DNA of 64,000 nucleotides from Capillimicrobium parvum (GCF_021172045.1 NZ_CP087164.1:3534001-3598000), one strand, 5' to 3'. Shown: positions 25,571-35,432, counted from the stretch's first letter. Notes: generated from the letters alone by a model not told the origin. Numbers and translations are program-made.

Positions 25571-25897
25571 GTGTGCGTCCTGTGCGGATACGGCCTGAGC
25601 CCGTTCGAGTGGGCTGACGCGGGGCCGGGCGGGGAGACGATGGAGCGCGACGGCTCGGCGACGCGGGACGCGCGCCGCGCTCGCATCGGGCGGGCGGCGC
25701 TGTGCCGCGCGGTGCTCGCGCCCTACGGGCTCGACGTCCTGCCCGCCGTCGGGGCGGGCTTCGTGGTCCGCGACGGCAAGGGGCGCTCGCAGGTCGCCCA
25801 GACGCTGGCCGAGGTGTGGGGCGCGGCCGACGCGCTCGCACCGCGGCGCCCCGACCCCCTGGACCCGCGGCTGCTGGAGGCGCTGCGCGATGGGTGA
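25571..25897 (+). CDS. Small hypothetical protein with an N-terminal CxxC
   Basis: 108 aa from the GTG at 25571. I do not recognise it. It opens MCVLCGYGLSPFEWADAG, a CxxC pair that could bind metal, followed by an Arg-rich helix and GLDVLPAVGAGFVVRDGKGRSQVAQTLAEVWGAADAL, which looks globular. The start is uncertain; an ATG at 25640 would remove the Cys pair. It overlaps the CobW-like gene by 8 bp and follows the deacetylase by 24 bp, so the three are probably one operon. A link to metal delivery by the CobW partner is speculation. Confidence 0.55.
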   Translation: MCVLCGYGLSPFEWADAGPGGETMERDGSATRDARRARIGRAALCRAVLAPYGLDVLPAVGAGFVVRDGKGRSQVAQTLAEVWGAADALAPRRPDPLDPRLLEALRDG

Positions 25898-26822
25898 GCC
25901 GATCGCGGTGTCGATCGTCAGCGGGTTCCTCGGCGCCGGCAAGACGACGTTCCTGCTCGACGCCCTGCGCGGGGACGACACGGTCGTGGTGCTCAACGAG
26001 ATCAGCGACGCGATGACCGAGCTCGAGCTGTTCGGGGACCGCCCGCCGCGCCTGCTGACCGGCGGGTGCGTGTGCTGCGACCGGGCCGAGGAGCTGCGAG
26101 CGCTGCTGCGCGAGCTCGCCGGCCGCTCCCGCGAGACGCCGCTCGCGCACGTGGTCATCGAGACCACCGGGCTGGCCCATCCCGAGCGCGTCGCGGAGCT
26201 GCTGCGCGACGACCCGCTGCTGCGCCACCGGACGGCGCTGCGCGAGATCGTGGTCGTGGTCGATGTGCTGACCGTCCGCCGGACGCTGGCGGCGCACCGC
26301 GAGGCGGTGGATCAGATCGCCGCGGCCGACCGCGTCGTGCTGAGCAAGACGGACCTGTGCGAGCCGCCGGAGGTCGCCGGCGCGGTCGCGCTCGTGCGCG
26401 CGGTCAACCCGTCCGCCGAGCTCGTCGCCCCCGGCCCGCTGCCCGAGCTGCCGCCGGCCGGGCCGCCGCTCGACGTCGCCACCGAGCCGGGCGAGCACCT
26501 GTCGTCGGTGCGCACGCTCACGCTGCGCCCGGGCGCCCCCCTGTCGTGGCCGGTCTTCGGCGTGTGGCTGACGATGCTGCTGCACGCCCACGGGGCTCGG
26601 GTGCTGCGGTTCAAGGCGCGGGTGGACGCCGGCGGGACCGGCCCGGTCCTCCTGGACGCCGTCCAGGACGTGGTCCACCCACCGCGCCATCTCGCGGGCT
26701 GGGGCTCCGAGACGCCCGGCTCCGAGCTGACCTTCGTGACGCGCGACCTGGAGGTCGAGCAGCTCGAGCGGTCGCTGGCGCTGTTCCAGGACCGCCTGGC
26801 CGTGCTCGTCCCCGACCCGTAG
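25890..26822 (+). CDS. CobW/COG0523-family GTPase
   Basis: 310 aa. Walker A is GFLGAGKTTFL at ~12-22, followed by VVLNEIS, the metal-binding GGCVCCD (CxCC), VIETTGLAHPERV and the GTPase specificity motif SKTD. A C-terminal CobW_C-like domain follows (VRTLTLRPGAPLSWPVFGVWL). The family delivers metals, often Zn or Co, to client enzymes using GTP. Its overlap with the small CxxC gene and nearness to the NodB hydrolase make that metalloenzyme a plausible client. It ends 6 bp from convergent soxG. Hallmarks are complete. Confidence 0.9.
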   Translation: MGEPIAVSIVSGFLGAGKTTFLLDALRGDDTVVVLNEISDAMTELELFGDRPPRLLTGGCVCCDRAEELRALLRELAGRSRETPLAHVVIETTGLAHPERVAELLRDDPLLRHRTALREIVVVVDVLTVRRTLAAHREAVDQIAAADRVVLSKTDLCEPPEVAGAVALVRAVNPSAELVAPGPLPELPPAGPPLDVATEPGEHLSSVRTLTLRPGAPLSWPVFGVWLTMLLHAHGARVLRFKARVDAGGTGPVLLDAVQDVVHPPRHLAGWGSETPGSELTFVTRDLEVEQLERSLALFQDRLAVLVPDP

Positions 26823-26828
26823 GGGCGC

Positions 26829-27476
26829 TCAGGAGGCGAGCGTGGGCCGCTCGAGCTCGGCGATGGTCGCGAAGCGCAGGTCGAGCGGCGGGACGCCGCG
26901 ATACTCGGCGCTGGCATCCAGGAGCCACTCGGCCAGGTACTCGGCGAAGGTGGCCCGCACGAAGACGCGGTACAGCGGCTCGTCGCTGCGCTGGTGCAGA
27001 ATGACGCCAGCGCGGGCCAGCTCCGTCGACGCACAGGACCCGGCGGCGAACGCTCGCGGATGCAGGTCCAGCCGGCAGCCCTTGGCCAGCACGTCGCGCG
27101 CCGCCGCGCCCGCCAGCTCGATGACGGTGCGCTGCGCGGAGAGGTCGACGATCGAGGCGTGCGCGTCAGCGACCGCGGCGGCCAGCCGCTGCGCCACCCG
27201 ATCGCCCTCGCCGTCGCCGGCCACCACGAGCCACTCGTCGGGACCCAGCCACAGCACGTCGATCTCGGCGGACGAGTGCGCCGCGCCGGGTGCCGGCAGA
27301 CGGGTTCCCAGGACGGCGGCCGCCGCCGATGCGGCATCGCCGCCGGGCGCGAGACGCAGCGTCAGCTGCGTGAGCCACGGCACCTCCGCGAGGCGGATGG
27401 CGCCGGGCGCCTCGCGCGCCGCCTCCAGTCGCGCTCGCATCCGGTGCAGGGGCGTCCGGCGGATGGGGTCAGCCAT
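26829..27476 (-). CDS. soxG: Sarcosine oxidase gamma subunit
   Basis: 215 aa. The features match SoxG: LAEVPWLTQLTLRL near the N-terminus, VLWLGPDEWLVVAG, ASIVDLSAQRTVIELAGAAARDVLAKGC, LHPRAFAAGSCASTELARAGVILHQ and YRVFVRATFAEYLAEWLLDA. It is a structural, folate-fold subunit of the heterotetrameric enzyme. Its ATG at 27476 lies inside the end of soxA (8-bp overlap). It is the last gene of soxBDAG. Confidence 0.93.
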   Translation of the reverse strand: MADPIRRTPLHRMRARLEAAREAPGAIRLAEVPWLTQLTLRLAPGGDAASAAAAVLGTRLPAPGAAHSSAEIDVLWLGPDEWLVVAGDGEGDRVAQRLAAAVADAHASIVDLSAQRTVIELAGAAARDVLAKGCRLDLHPRAFAAGSCASTELARAGVILHQRSDEPLYRVFVRATFAEYLAEWLLDASAEYRGVPPLDLRFATIAELERPTLAS

Positions 27477-30330
27477 CTCGGCGGCTTCCCTCCGGGTCGT
27501 AGAGCACCGGCTCGGTGACCGTCACCGGGACGGCCGTGCCGCGCGCACACGCATGGAGCGTCTGGCCGATGCGCTCGCGACCCGCCTGCAGCAGCGCGAG
27601 CGCGAACGTCCGGCCCAGCGCGGCGCTGCGGTAGCTGGAGGTCACGTGGCCGAGCATGATCGCGGGGATCTGGCGGGGCTCGCCGTCGACGAGCTGCGAG
27701 CCCTCGGCCGGCAGCGCCTGCGGGTCGACGGGCAGCAGCCCCACGAGCTGCTTGCGATCGGTGCGGCTGGTGTCGGGCCGCGTGAACGAGCGCATCCCGA
27801 CGAAGTCGGCCTTCTTCTTGGACACGATCCAGTCCATCCCGAGGTCCTGCGGCGTGACCGTGCCGTCGGTCTCCTGGCCGATGATCGGGTAGCCCTTCTC
27901 GGCGCGCAGGACGTGCATGGTCTCGGTGCCGTAGGGCGTGATCCCGTCGCCCTGCCCCGCGGCCACGAGCGCCTCCCAGACGCCCGTCGCGTACCAGGCG
28001 CGCACGTTGATCTCATAGGCGAGCTCGCCCGAGAAGCTGATGCGGCAGACGCGGGCCGGCACGCCGGCGACCGTCGCCGTGCGCCAGGCCATGAACGGGA
28101 ACTCGTCGCGACCGACGGCGAGACCCGGAGCGACGCTGCCGAGCACGGCCCGCGAGCGCGGGCCGGCCAGCGCGATCGTGGCCCACTCGTCGGTGACGGA
28201 CGTGCAGTGCACGCGCAGGTCCGGCCACTCCGTCTGCAGCCATTCCTCGAACCAGTCGAGGACCGCCGCGGCGTTCCCGGTAGTGGTCGTGACGAGGTAG
28301 CGGTCCTCGGCGAGCCGGATCGCCGTCCCGTCGTCGAACACCATCCCGTCCGCCCGGCACATCACGCCGTAGCGGATCGCGCCCACCTTCAACGTGCTCA
28401 TGAGGTTCGTGTACATGCGGTCGAGGAACTCGGCGGCATCGGGCCCATGGACGTCGATCTTGCCCAGCGTCGAGGCGTCCATCAGCGCGACCCCGGTGCG
28501 GACGGCGCGGCACTCGCGCAGCACCGCCGCCTCCATGTCCTCTGCGTCACGCGGATAGTGGCGGGCCCGCTTCCACTGCCCGACGTCCTCGAACTCAGCG
28601 CCGTGGGCTTCGTGCCACTTGTGAAGCGCGGTCACCCGGATCGGATCGTGAAGCCGGCCGCGGTCGCGCCCGGCGATCGCAGCGAAGGACACGGGCGCGT
28701 ACGGCGGGCGGTGGCGGGGCGCCCCCACGTCGCCCGGCGCCACGCCGAGGGCGTCCGCCAGGACCCCCATGGCGAGCGTCCCCGACGTCTTGCCCTGGTC
28801 GTGCGCGGTCCCCAGCGTCGTGTAGCGCTTGACGTGCTCGGACGAGCACATCCCGGCCCCGGTGGCGCGGCGGACGTCGGCCACCGTGGTGTCGCGCGCC
28901 AGGTCGACGAAGTGCGTGGTCCACGGTTCGCCGTCGCCGGGCTCCGGGACGACCCACAGCGCGGCGGGCGGGCTCGCGGGCGCCTCGTCGGCGGCCGGCA
29001 CGCTCGGCAGCGGTGCGTCGAACCCGGCGGTCCGCGCGGCCCGTGCGCCCGCGTGCGCCCCGTCCAGCAGGCACGCCCCGAGGCCGGTCAGGCCTCGGGC
29101 GCCGCCCGCGACCTCCATGCCGGACGCCGCTCCCGCCGGGACGAACGCGCCGACGGCGTCGTCGAAGCGCAGCGCGCCCAGGGCATGGCTGAACAGATCC
29201 AGCGTGGGGCTCCATCCGCCCGACACCAGCAGCGTGTCGCAGGCCATGTCGCGCCCGCCGGACGTCAGCCGCCGGCCGGCGTCGAGCCGCGCGACGGTGA
29301 CGCCGTCGAGCGCATCGCCCCCATGCGTGCGGGTGACAACGTGGCCGGCCAGGACGTCGATCCCCGCGTCCCGGCAGCGGCGCGCCCACGCGTCCGGCGC
29401 GGCCGGACGAGCATCGACGACCGCCGCGGGGGCGACGCCGGCGTGCGCGAGATCCAGGGCGGCCGCGTAGCCGCCGTCATGCGTGGTGAAGACGACGGCG
29501 AGCCGGCCGGGCGCGACGGCGTAGCGGTTGACGTACGTGCGCGCGGCGCCCGCGAGCATCACCCCGGGACGATCGTTGCCGGCGAAGGCGATGGACCGCT
29601 CGTGCGCTCCGGCGGCGAGGACGATCTGCGCGGCGCGGATGTCCCAGAGGCGCTGGCCGGCCAGGTGGGCGGGCGCATCGGCGCCGAGATGGTCCGTGCG
29701 GCGCTCCAGCGCGATCACGTCGTTGGCGTCATAGCGCCCGAGCACGGTGGTCCGCGTCAACACGTCGACCTCGGGCAGGTCCCCGAGCGCGGCCGTCGCC
29801 TCGGCCACCCAGTCCGCCGCGGACGCGCCGTCGATCTCCTCGCGGCTGCCGAGCAGGCTGCCGCCAAGCTCGCTCCCGTCATCGGCCAGGATGACGCGCG
29901 CGCCGCTGCGCCCGGCGGCGAGAGCGGCGGCCATCCCGGCGGGACCGCCGCCGACGACGAGCACGTCGCAGTGGCGGTGCATCCGGTCGCCGGCCCGCCG
30001 GTCGGCGTTCGCGGCCAGCCGCCCGCGACCCGGCAGCCCGCGGGCCACCAGCCCGTCGTAGAGCTCGACCGTCGTGGCGGTGGCCATCGACTCGGGGGTG
30101 GCGCCGCCGAGTTCGACGAGGGCGTTGGGCTCCTCGATCCCCGCGGCGTACACGCCTCGCGGCCGGCCGAAGCGGATGCTGCGGCTCACCACCCGCACCC
30201 CGGCCGCCAGCAGCGCAGAGGCCAGCGTGTCGCCCCGCAAACCCTCGCAGGCGCGGTCGTCGAACGTGAAGGCCAGGCGGCGGTCGCGATCGATGCGACC
30301 CCCCTGGGCCAGGCGCCACGGCGCGCTCAT
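27469..30330 (-). CDS. soxA: Sarcosine oxidase alpha subunit
   Basis: 953 aa. The N-terminal ~90 residues have the ferredoxin-like fold of SoxA. A dinucleotide-binding domain follows (VLVVGGGPAGMAAALAAGRSG), then CSSEHVKRYTTLGTAHDQGK, and a C-terminal GcvT-like folate domain (GVALMDASTLGKIDVHGPDA, FLDRMYTNLMSTLKVG, MCRADGMVFDDGTAIRL). The heterotetramer oxidises sarcosine to glycine. It produces H2O2 and passes the methyl to THF as 5,10-methylene-THF, or releases formaldehyde. The ATG at 30330 overlaps the soxD stop. Length and domain order are normal. Confidence 0.96.
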   Translation of the reverse strand: MSAPWRLAQGGRIDRDRRLAFTFDDRACEGLRGDTLASALLAAGVRVVSRSIRFGRPRGVYAAGIEEPNALVELGGATPESMATATTVELYDGLVARGLPGRGRLAANADRRAGDRMHRHCDVLVVGGGPAGMAAALAAGRSGARVILADDGSELGGSLLGSREEIDGASAADWVAEATAALGDLPEVDVLTRTTVLGRYDANDVIALERRTDHLGADAPAHLAGQRLWDIRAAQIVLAAGAHERSIAFAGNDRPGVMLAGAARTYVNRYAVAPGRLAVVFTTHDGGYAAALDLAHAGVAPAAVVDARPAAPDAWARRCRDAGIDVLAGHVVTRTHGGDALDGVTVARLDAGRRLTSGGRDMACDTLLVSGGWSPTLDLFSHALGALRFDDAVGAFVPAGAASGMEVAGGARGLTGLGACLLDGAHAGARAARTAGFDAPLPSVPAADEAPASPPAALWVVPEPGDGEPWTTHFVDLARDTTVADVRRATGAGMCSSEHVKRYTTLGTAHDQGKTSGTLAMGVLADALGVAPGDVGAPRHRPPYAPVSFAAIAGRDRGRLHDPIRVTALHKWHEAHGAEFEDVGQWKRARHYPRDAEDMEAAVLRECRAVRTGVALMDASTLGKIDVHGPDAAEFLDRMYTNLMSTLKVGAIRYGVMCRADGMVFDDGTAIRLAEDRYLVTTTTGNAAAVLDWFEEWLQTEWPDLRVHCTSVTDEWATIALAGPRSRAVLGSVAPGLAVGRDEFPFMAWRTATVAGVPARVCRISFSGELAYEINVRAWYATGVWEALVAAGQGDGITPYGTETMHVLRAEKGYPIIGQETDGTVTPQDLGMDWIVSKKKADFVGMRSFTRPDTSRTDRKQLVGLLPVDPQALPAEGSQLVDGEPRQIPAIMLGHVTSSYRSAALGRTFALALLQAGRERIGQTLHACARGTAVPVTVTEPVLYDPEGSRRDG

Positions 30331-30569
30331 GGCCGGAACTCGTGGGTCACGGTGTCGCGCACGACGTCGAACCAGCGGCGGCACCCCACCGCGTGGTACC
30401 AGCGCTCGCGGAACGGGCCCGCGGGGTTGTCGCGCACGAACAGGTAGTCGGCCCACTCGGCATCGGTCAGCGCCTGAGGATCGGGTGGATACGGCACGCC
30501 GGCCTGCCCGCCGTAGTGAAACTCGGTCTCGTCGCGCGGCCCACACCAGGGACAGGGAATCAGCAGCAT
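30327..30569 (-). CDS. soxD: Sarcosine oxidase delta subunit
   Basis: 80 aa. The SoxD zinc site is visible: CPWCGPRDETEFHYGG at residues 6-21 and HAVGCRRWF near 59-67. Conserved YLFVRDNPAGPFRERW lies between them. SoxD is a small structural zinc subunit of the alpha-beta-gamma-delta enzyme. The ATG at 30569 starts 2 bp after the soxB stop; the TGA overlaps the soxA ATG. Confidence 0.95.
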   Translation of the reverse strand: MLLIPCPWCGPRDETEFHYGGQAGVPYPPDPQALTDAEWADYLFVRDNPAGPFRERWYHAVGCRRWFDVVRDTVTHEFRP

Positions 30570-30571
30570 GG

Positions 30572-31798
30572 TCAGTGGGCCACGGCGGCGGCGCCGTGCT
30601 CGTCGATGAGCGCGCCGGTCGAGAAGCGCTCCAGCGTGTACGCGGCGTTGAGCGGATGCGGCTCGTCGTTGGCGATCGTGTGGGCGAGCACCCAGCCGGC
30701 GCCCGGCGTCGCCTTGAAGCCGCCCGTTCCCCAGCCGCAGTTCAGGTAGAGGCGCTCCACGGGCGTGAGCCCCACGATCGGCGACGCATCGGGGCAGACG
30801 TCGACGACGCCCGCCCAGGTCCGCAGGATCCGCGCGCGGGCGAAGATCGGGAACAGCTCCAGCGCCGCGGCCATCTGCCGCTGGATCACATGGAACGCCC
30901 CCCGCTGGGCGTAGGAGTTGTACGGGTCGATCCCGGCGCCCATGACGAGCTCACCCTTGTGAGCCTGGCTGACGTACACGTGCACGGCGTTCGACATGAC
31001 GACCGTCGGATGCACCGGCTCGAGCAGCTCGGACACCAGCGCCTGCAGCGGGTGGCTCTGCACCGGCAGTCGCAGCCCGGCCATCTCGGCCAGCTGCGTG
31101 GAGCGGCCGGAGGCGCACAACGCGACGCGCTCGGCCGCGATCGGCCCCTGGGACGTCTGCACGCCGGTGACCCGGCCCGCGCGCAAGTCGATCCCGGTGA
31201 CCTCGCAGCCCTGGAGGAGGTCGACGCCCAGCGCATCCGCGGCCCGCGCATATCCCCAGGCCACACGATCGTGCTTGGCGATGCCGCCCCGCGGCTGGAA
31301 CGTGGCGCCCAGGACCGGGTAGCGCGCCTCGGCCGACACGTTGACGATCGGGCACACCTCCTTGACCTCGTCGGGGCCGAGCCACTCGCCGTCGACGCCG
31401 TTGAGCCGGTTGGCCTCGACGCGCCGCACCGAGTCGCGCACGTCCTGGAGGGTGTGGGCCAGGTTGAGGACGCCGCGCTGGCTGAACAACACGTCGTAGT
31501 CGAGCTGCTCCGCCAGCCCCTCCCACAGGCGCAGCGCGTGCTCGTAGAGGGCGGCGCTCTCGTCCCACAGGTAGTTCGAGCGGATGATCGTCGTGTTGCG
31601 CGCCATGTTGCCGCCGCCCAGCCACCCGCGCTCGACGACGGCGACATCGGTGATGCCGTGCTCCTCGGCGAGGTAGTAGGCGGTGGCCAGGCCGTGGCCG
31701 CCCGCGCCGACGATCACCACCTCGTAGGCCCGCTTCGGCTCCGGCGTGCGCCACAGCCAGGTCAGGTGCTCCGGCTCGGCCGGATCATGCGGACGCAT
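30572..31798 (-). CDS. soxB: Sarcosine oxidase beta subunit
   Basis: 408 aa. A FAD-binding motif [19 protein letters not shown] lies at ~27-45, followed by [18 protein letters not shown], which includes the His/Arg-type covalent FMN region of SoxB, and the C-terminal [21 protein letters not shown] signature. This subunit carries the FAD site where sarcosine is oxidised. The ATG at 31798 is the first gene start of soxBDAG, facing the PucR gene across a 117-bp promoter region. Confidence 0.96.
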   Translation of the reverse strand: MRPHDPAEPEHLTWLWRTPEPKRAYEVVIVGAGGHGLATAYYLAEEHGITDVAVVERGWLGGGNMARNTTIIRSNYLWDESAALYEHALRLWEGLAEQLDYDVLFSQRGVLNLAHTLQDVRDSVRRVEANRLNGVDGEWLGPDEVKEVCPIVNVSAEARYPVLGATFQPRGGIAKHDRVAWGYARAADALGVDLLQGCEVTGIDLRAGRVTGVQTSQGPIAAERVALCASGRSTQLAEMAGLRLPVQSHPLQALVSELLEPVHPTVVMSNAVHVYVSQAHKGELVMGAGIDPYNSYAQRGAFHVIQRQMAAALELFPIFARARILRTWAGVVDVCPDASPIVGLTPVERLYLNCGWGTGGFKATPGAGWVLAHTIANDEPHPLNAAYTLERFSTGALIDEHGAAAVAH

Positions 31799-31878
31799 CG
31801 GCACGGCCGGAAGGATGGCCGACCGGGACGCGCCGCGCCAGCTGCGTTTCGTGAACCAGCGCCCGTGCGTGGGGTTAC

Positions 31879-31889
31879 GTTGCGACAAC
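31879..31889. promoter_or_regulatory. Palindrome in the soxB-pucR divergent region
   Basis: GTTG-CGA-CAAC is a perfect 4+4 palindrome, 27 bp upstream of the pucR GTG and 81 bp upstream of soxB. It could be a PucR or other regulator half-site pair. It is short, so chance is possible. Confidence 0.3.
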
Positions 31890-31915
31890 CACCTCCGCAA
31901 TGCGATGATCGGCCG

Positions 31916-33619
31916 GTGAGCGACGTGGCGCCGGTTGCCCAGCAGGAGAACCTGTTCACGATCGCCGACGCGCTCGCGTTGCCGGTGCTCTGCGAGGGCG
32001 TGCCGGAGGTGCTCGCGGGCGCGAGTCAGCTGGGACGCCCCATCCGCTGGGTGCACTGCGGCGAGTTCCCCGACATGCCGGCGGTGCTCAAGGGCGGCGA
32101 GCTGCTCCTGACCCATGGGATGAGCGTGAGCAGCCGGGAGAGCCTTCAGCGCCGGTACGTCGCCGATCTGTCGCGGGCCGGCCTGGCGGGTCTCATCATC
32201 GAGCTGGGCCCCGGGATGCAGCACGTCGGCGGCGCCATGGTCGCGGAGGCTCACCGATGCGAGCTGCCGCTGATCGTCCTGCACCACGCGATCCCCTGGA
32301 TCGAGGTCACCGAGGCCGTCCACCGGACGATCGTCCATCACCAGGCCTCCCTGCTCGAACGCGGACAGGAGCTCCACGAGCGCTTCGCCGCGCTCGTCGC
32401 CGCCGGCGCCGGCGTCGCCGAGGTGCTGCGAGCGCTGGCCGACTCCGTCGGCAATCCCGTGCTGCTCGGCCGCGACGGCGAGCTGGTGTCCACGGGGCCG
32501 CGAGAGCACGCCCACCTGACCATCGCCTCCGCGTGGGAGGCATCGGTGCGAGCCCTCCCCCACGCACCCGACGCCCTGAGCATGCCCGTGGCCGTCGGCG
32601 AAGACCCGCACTGGGGCATCGCCTGCGTGCTGGCCCTCGAGCGGCCGCTGAACCGGCTCGACCGCATCGCGCTGGCCCAGGCGGTGCCGCTGCTGGCGCT
32701 CGCGCTCCTGCGCGCCAACGAGCTCGACACCCTGGCGGCACGTGAGCGCGGCGAGTTCCTCGAGGCGCTCGTCGACCCTGACGCGCCCTTCGACGACCAG
32801 CACGCGCACCGGCTGGCGGCGCGCATCGGCCTCGCCATGCGAACGTCGTGGCTGCTCCCGCTCGTCGCCGACCTCGCGCCCGGGTACGGCCGCCTCGACC
32901 AGCGCCGATGGGCGCTGGTCGGACGCGACGTGCGCACCGAGCTGGCCTCGCGTCAGATCCCGGCCGTGGTGGGAACGCTGGCCAACGGGCAGCTGGCGCT
33001 CATCGCCGGCGTGACGGCACCCGAGCGCCGCGACGACACGGCCCGCATGCTCGCCGATGCCGTGCAGCGGGCGATCCGCGGGACCCTCGCCGACGCCCGG
33101 TCGGTCATCTGCGTCGGCGCCTTGTCCGCGTCGTGGTCCGACATGCGACTGACGCTGCGCGAGACGATCGAAGCGGTGCCCGCCGTGCGCCACGCGCCGC
33201 CACAGCCATGGCACGACGTGAGCCGGCCCGACCTGCGCCGGCTGCTGTGGGCGCTGCGCGGCCAACGGCCCCTCGTCGACTTCGTCGAGCGGCAGCTCGC
33301 GGCGCTGCGTGCCCACGACGCCCGAGGACGCAGCGATCTGCTGCACACCCTCGAGGCCTTCTGCGCCACCGGCGGGCGCAAGACCGAGACCGCGAGGATG
33401 CTCCACATCGAGCGCCAGTCGCTCTACAAGCGCCTGGCCCGGATCGAGGCGCTGCTCGACGCCGACCTCACCCAGGAGGACACCCGCCTCGGCCTCCACC
33501 TCGCCCTGTACGCCCAGCGGCTGCTCGGCGGCCGGTGGCCCAACTGGGACGGCGTGGCCGCCCGCGACGACCGGCGGCTGCCCGGCGACGGACGGCCTGC
33601 GGTCAAGCGCCTCGACTGA
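31916..33619 (+). CDS. PucR-family transcriptional regulator
   Basis: 567 aa. The N-terminal purine-catabolism regulator domain spans ~10-135 ([33 protein letters not shown]). The C-terminal HTH_30 DNA-binding domain is seen as [21 protein letters not shown], then [19 protein letters not shown]. PucR proteins usually activate nitrogen-catabolic operons in response to purine or related ligands. It is divergent from soxBDAG and likely controls it (inference from layout). GTG at 31916 is chosen because the domain starts shortly after; no strong ribosome site is visible. Length is normal for the family. Confidence 0.93.
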   Translation: MSDVAPVAQQENLFTIADALALPVLCEGVPEVLAGASQLGRPIRWVHCGEFPDMPAVLKGGELLLTHGMSVSSRESLQRRYVADLSRAGLAGLIIELGPGMQHVGGAMVAEAHRCELPLIVLHHAIPWIEVTEAVHRTIVHHQASLLERGQELHERFAALVAAGAGVAEVLRALADSVGNPVLLGRDGELVSTGPREHAHLTIASAWEASVRALPHAPDALSMPVAVGEDPHWGIACVLALERPLNRLDRIALAQAVPLLALALLRANELDTLAARERGEFLEALVDPDAPFDDQHAHRLAARIGLAMRTSWLLPLVADLAPGYGRLDQRRWALVGRDVRTELASRQIPAVVGTLANGQLALIAGVTAPERRDDTARMLADAVQRAIRGTLADARSVICVGALSASWSDMRLTLRETIEAVPAVRHAPPQPWHDVSRPDLRRLLWALRGQRPLVDFVERQLAALRAHDARGRSDLLHTLEAFCATGGRKTETARMLHIERQSLYKRLARIEALLDADLTQEDTRLGLHLALYAQRLLGGRWPNWDGVAARDDRRLPGDGRPAVKRLD

Positions 33620-33649
33620 AGGGGACGCCGAGGGCGGTCGGCCACACGG

Positions 33650-33957
33650 GCCATCCGCCGCGGCGCGCACGGAAGGTCGAAGGCCATCCTGCTGCGGTGA
33701 AACCAGGACCACGTGAGCACCGCGAGCACGATGCCGAGGAACAGCCTCCACTGCACCTCGACGCTGCCGAGCCCGACGACGCTCAGCTGCGACTGCTCGG
33801 GCAGCATCAGCGACTTGATGCCGCCGCCCAAGAACGTGTCTCGCCAGGGTCCGGCGGCCCCGTACACCAGCCAGTACAGGGCGATGAAGTTCATCAGCAG
33901 CCTCGTGACGATCTCGTTGACGCCGAGGCAGGCGCGCGCGAACGCCGGGCCCAGCAT
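33650..33957 (-). pseudogene. Remnant of an ABC transporter permease (BmpA/simple-sugar type)
   Basis: The minus-strand translation reads [20 protein letters not shown], then [17 protein letters not shown] and a helix [24 protein letters not shown]. This is the middle of permeases of nucleoside/simple-sugar ABC systems (family pattern: GVNEV, LLLNYIAL, GPWRDP, TRFGFELRAVG). Both ends are missing and no other transporter gene remains. It lies between pucR and a ureF fragment, so it is a leftover of a larger deletion. Confidence 0.7.
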
Positions 33958-33967
33958 CCAGACCGCG

Positions 33968-34444
33968 CCGCCCGACGGCGGCGGCGACGCGCTCGACGAG
34001 AGCCTGACCACCCGCAAGCTCGCGCCCGCCTCTCGCACCGCCTCCCATGCCTGCGGGCGGCAGCTCGCCGCGCTCACGCCGAAGCTCGCCGTCGACGACC
34101 CGCTCGTCGAGCAGTTCGCGCGGCACGTCCGGATGCGCGAGACGGACGGCAACCTGGCGATCGTCTCCGGCACCCTCGCGCGAGCACTGGGCATCTCCGA
34201 GCCCGACGCGGTGCTGCTCGAGGTGCGCGGCGCCGCGGTTGCCCTGCTGTCGGCCGCCGTCCGCCTGGGCGTGCTCGCGCCGACGGCGGCTCAGGTGGCG
34301 CTCGCATGGCTCGCGCCGGCACTCGCGACCGCCGCCGGCGCGGCAGGTGAACTGCCGCTCGAGGAGACCCATTCGACCGCGCCGGAGCTCGAGCTGTACG
34401 CGCTGGCGCACGCGCGTGCGGACGCGCGCCTGTTCGTCACGTGA
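33968..34444 (+). pseudogene. ureF: C-terminal fragment of urease accessory protein UreF
   Basis: About 158 codons without the N-terminal third. The family C-terminus is recognisable: [56 protein letters not shown] and the terminal [17 protein letters not shown]. UreF helps nickel loading of urease. No ureA-G genes are nearby, and the fragment begins at the junction with the ABC permease remnant. It has no own start. The urease locus has evidently been deleted here. Confidence 0.7.
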
Positions 34445-34637
34445 TGCGGGCCGCTCGACGCGTTCGGTCTTGAACGTCGCGCGTGGCAGTGAGCACCCGC
34501 GCCTGTCGGCACGTCAGCTGCGTGACAAGGCGTGCGCCATACAGGCGATCCGCCGTCTGTCGTGGAGATCGTTGCGGCGTTGGCCCTGGTCAACGCCGCT
34601 GTTCGTGGCTACCGTCGCGGGTGTGCAGCAGAACAGG

Positions 34638-35432
34638 ATGGACAACGCGGAGCACGCGCCCTTCCGCCTGGACGGCCGTGTCGCCCTGGTGACGGGCGCT
34701 GCCTCCGGGATCGGGGCGGCGACCGCACGCGCCCTGGCCCGCAACGGCGCCGACCTCGCGCTCGGCTGGTACGCGCAGGACCCCCACGAGATCGACGGGG
34801 TCGTTGCGGACGTCGAGGCCCTGGGACGTCGTGCTCTGGCGATCGAGGGCGATGTCGCCGACACCGCGGCGGTCGAGGCGACCGTCAGCCGAGCCGCTGA
34901 CGAGCTGGGCCGGCTCGACATCGTCGTCGCGAACGCCGCGATCGCGCGCGCCACTGACAGCGCCGAGCTCTCCGACGACGAGTGGTCCCGGGTCCTCGAC
35001 GTGGATCTCGCCGGGGTGTTCCGTTGCTTTCGCGCGGCGATCCCGCACATGCGGCGCGCCGGCTGGGGTCGGCTCCTGGCCACGAGCTCGGTGTCCGGCA
35101 CCTCCGTCGGCTGGAGCCGGCACGCCCACTACTCCGCCGCGAAGGCCGGGATCGCCGGAATGGTGAAGGCGCTGGCCGTGGAGCTGGCGCCCACCGGCAT
35201 CACCGTCAACGCCTTGGCGCCCGGGATCATCGTCACCGCGCAATCCCTGGATCCGGTGTCCTCCCTCGGGCCCGACGGGCTCGCGGAGATCGTGAACCGC
35301 ATCCCGGCGCGACGCAACGGCGAGCCCGAGGACATCGCCAACGTCTTCGCCTTCCTGGCCAGCGAGGAGAGCGCCTACCTCACCGGTCAGACGATCGTCG
35401 TCGACGGTGGATTCACGATCACGCTCGACTGA
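34638..35432 (+). CDS. SDR-family oxidoreductase (3-oxoacyl-ACP reductase-like)
   Basis: 264 aa, classical short-chain dehydrogenase. NAD(P) motif TGAASGIGAATA at ~18-29, VVANAAIA, catalytic Ser in ATSSVSGTS and YxxxK in HYSAAKAGIAG, and the terminal GQTIVVDGGFT. The FabG-like architecture does not define the substrate. ATG at 34638; an in-frame GTG at 34623 is possible. The preceding 190 bp carry no gene. It stands alone between the urease remnant and a gene-poor stretch. Confidence 0.9.
   Translation: MDNAEHAPFRLDGRVALVTGAASGIGAATARALARNGADLALGWYAQDPHEIDGVVADVEALGRRALAIEGDVADTAAVEATVSRAADELGRLDIVVANAAIARATDSAELSDDEWSRVLDVDLAGVFRCFRAAIPHMRRAGWGRLLATSSVSGTSVGWSRHAHYSAAKAGIAGMVKALAVELAPTGITVNALAPGIIVTAQSLDPVSSLGPDGLAEIVNRIPARRNGEPEDIANVFAFLASEESAYLTGQTIVVDGGFTITLD

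Noticed and set aside
26842-30447. Long plus-strand open frame opposite soxGAD
   Set aside because: Low-complexity translation with no family features; the minus strand encodes clear sarcosine oxidase subunits.
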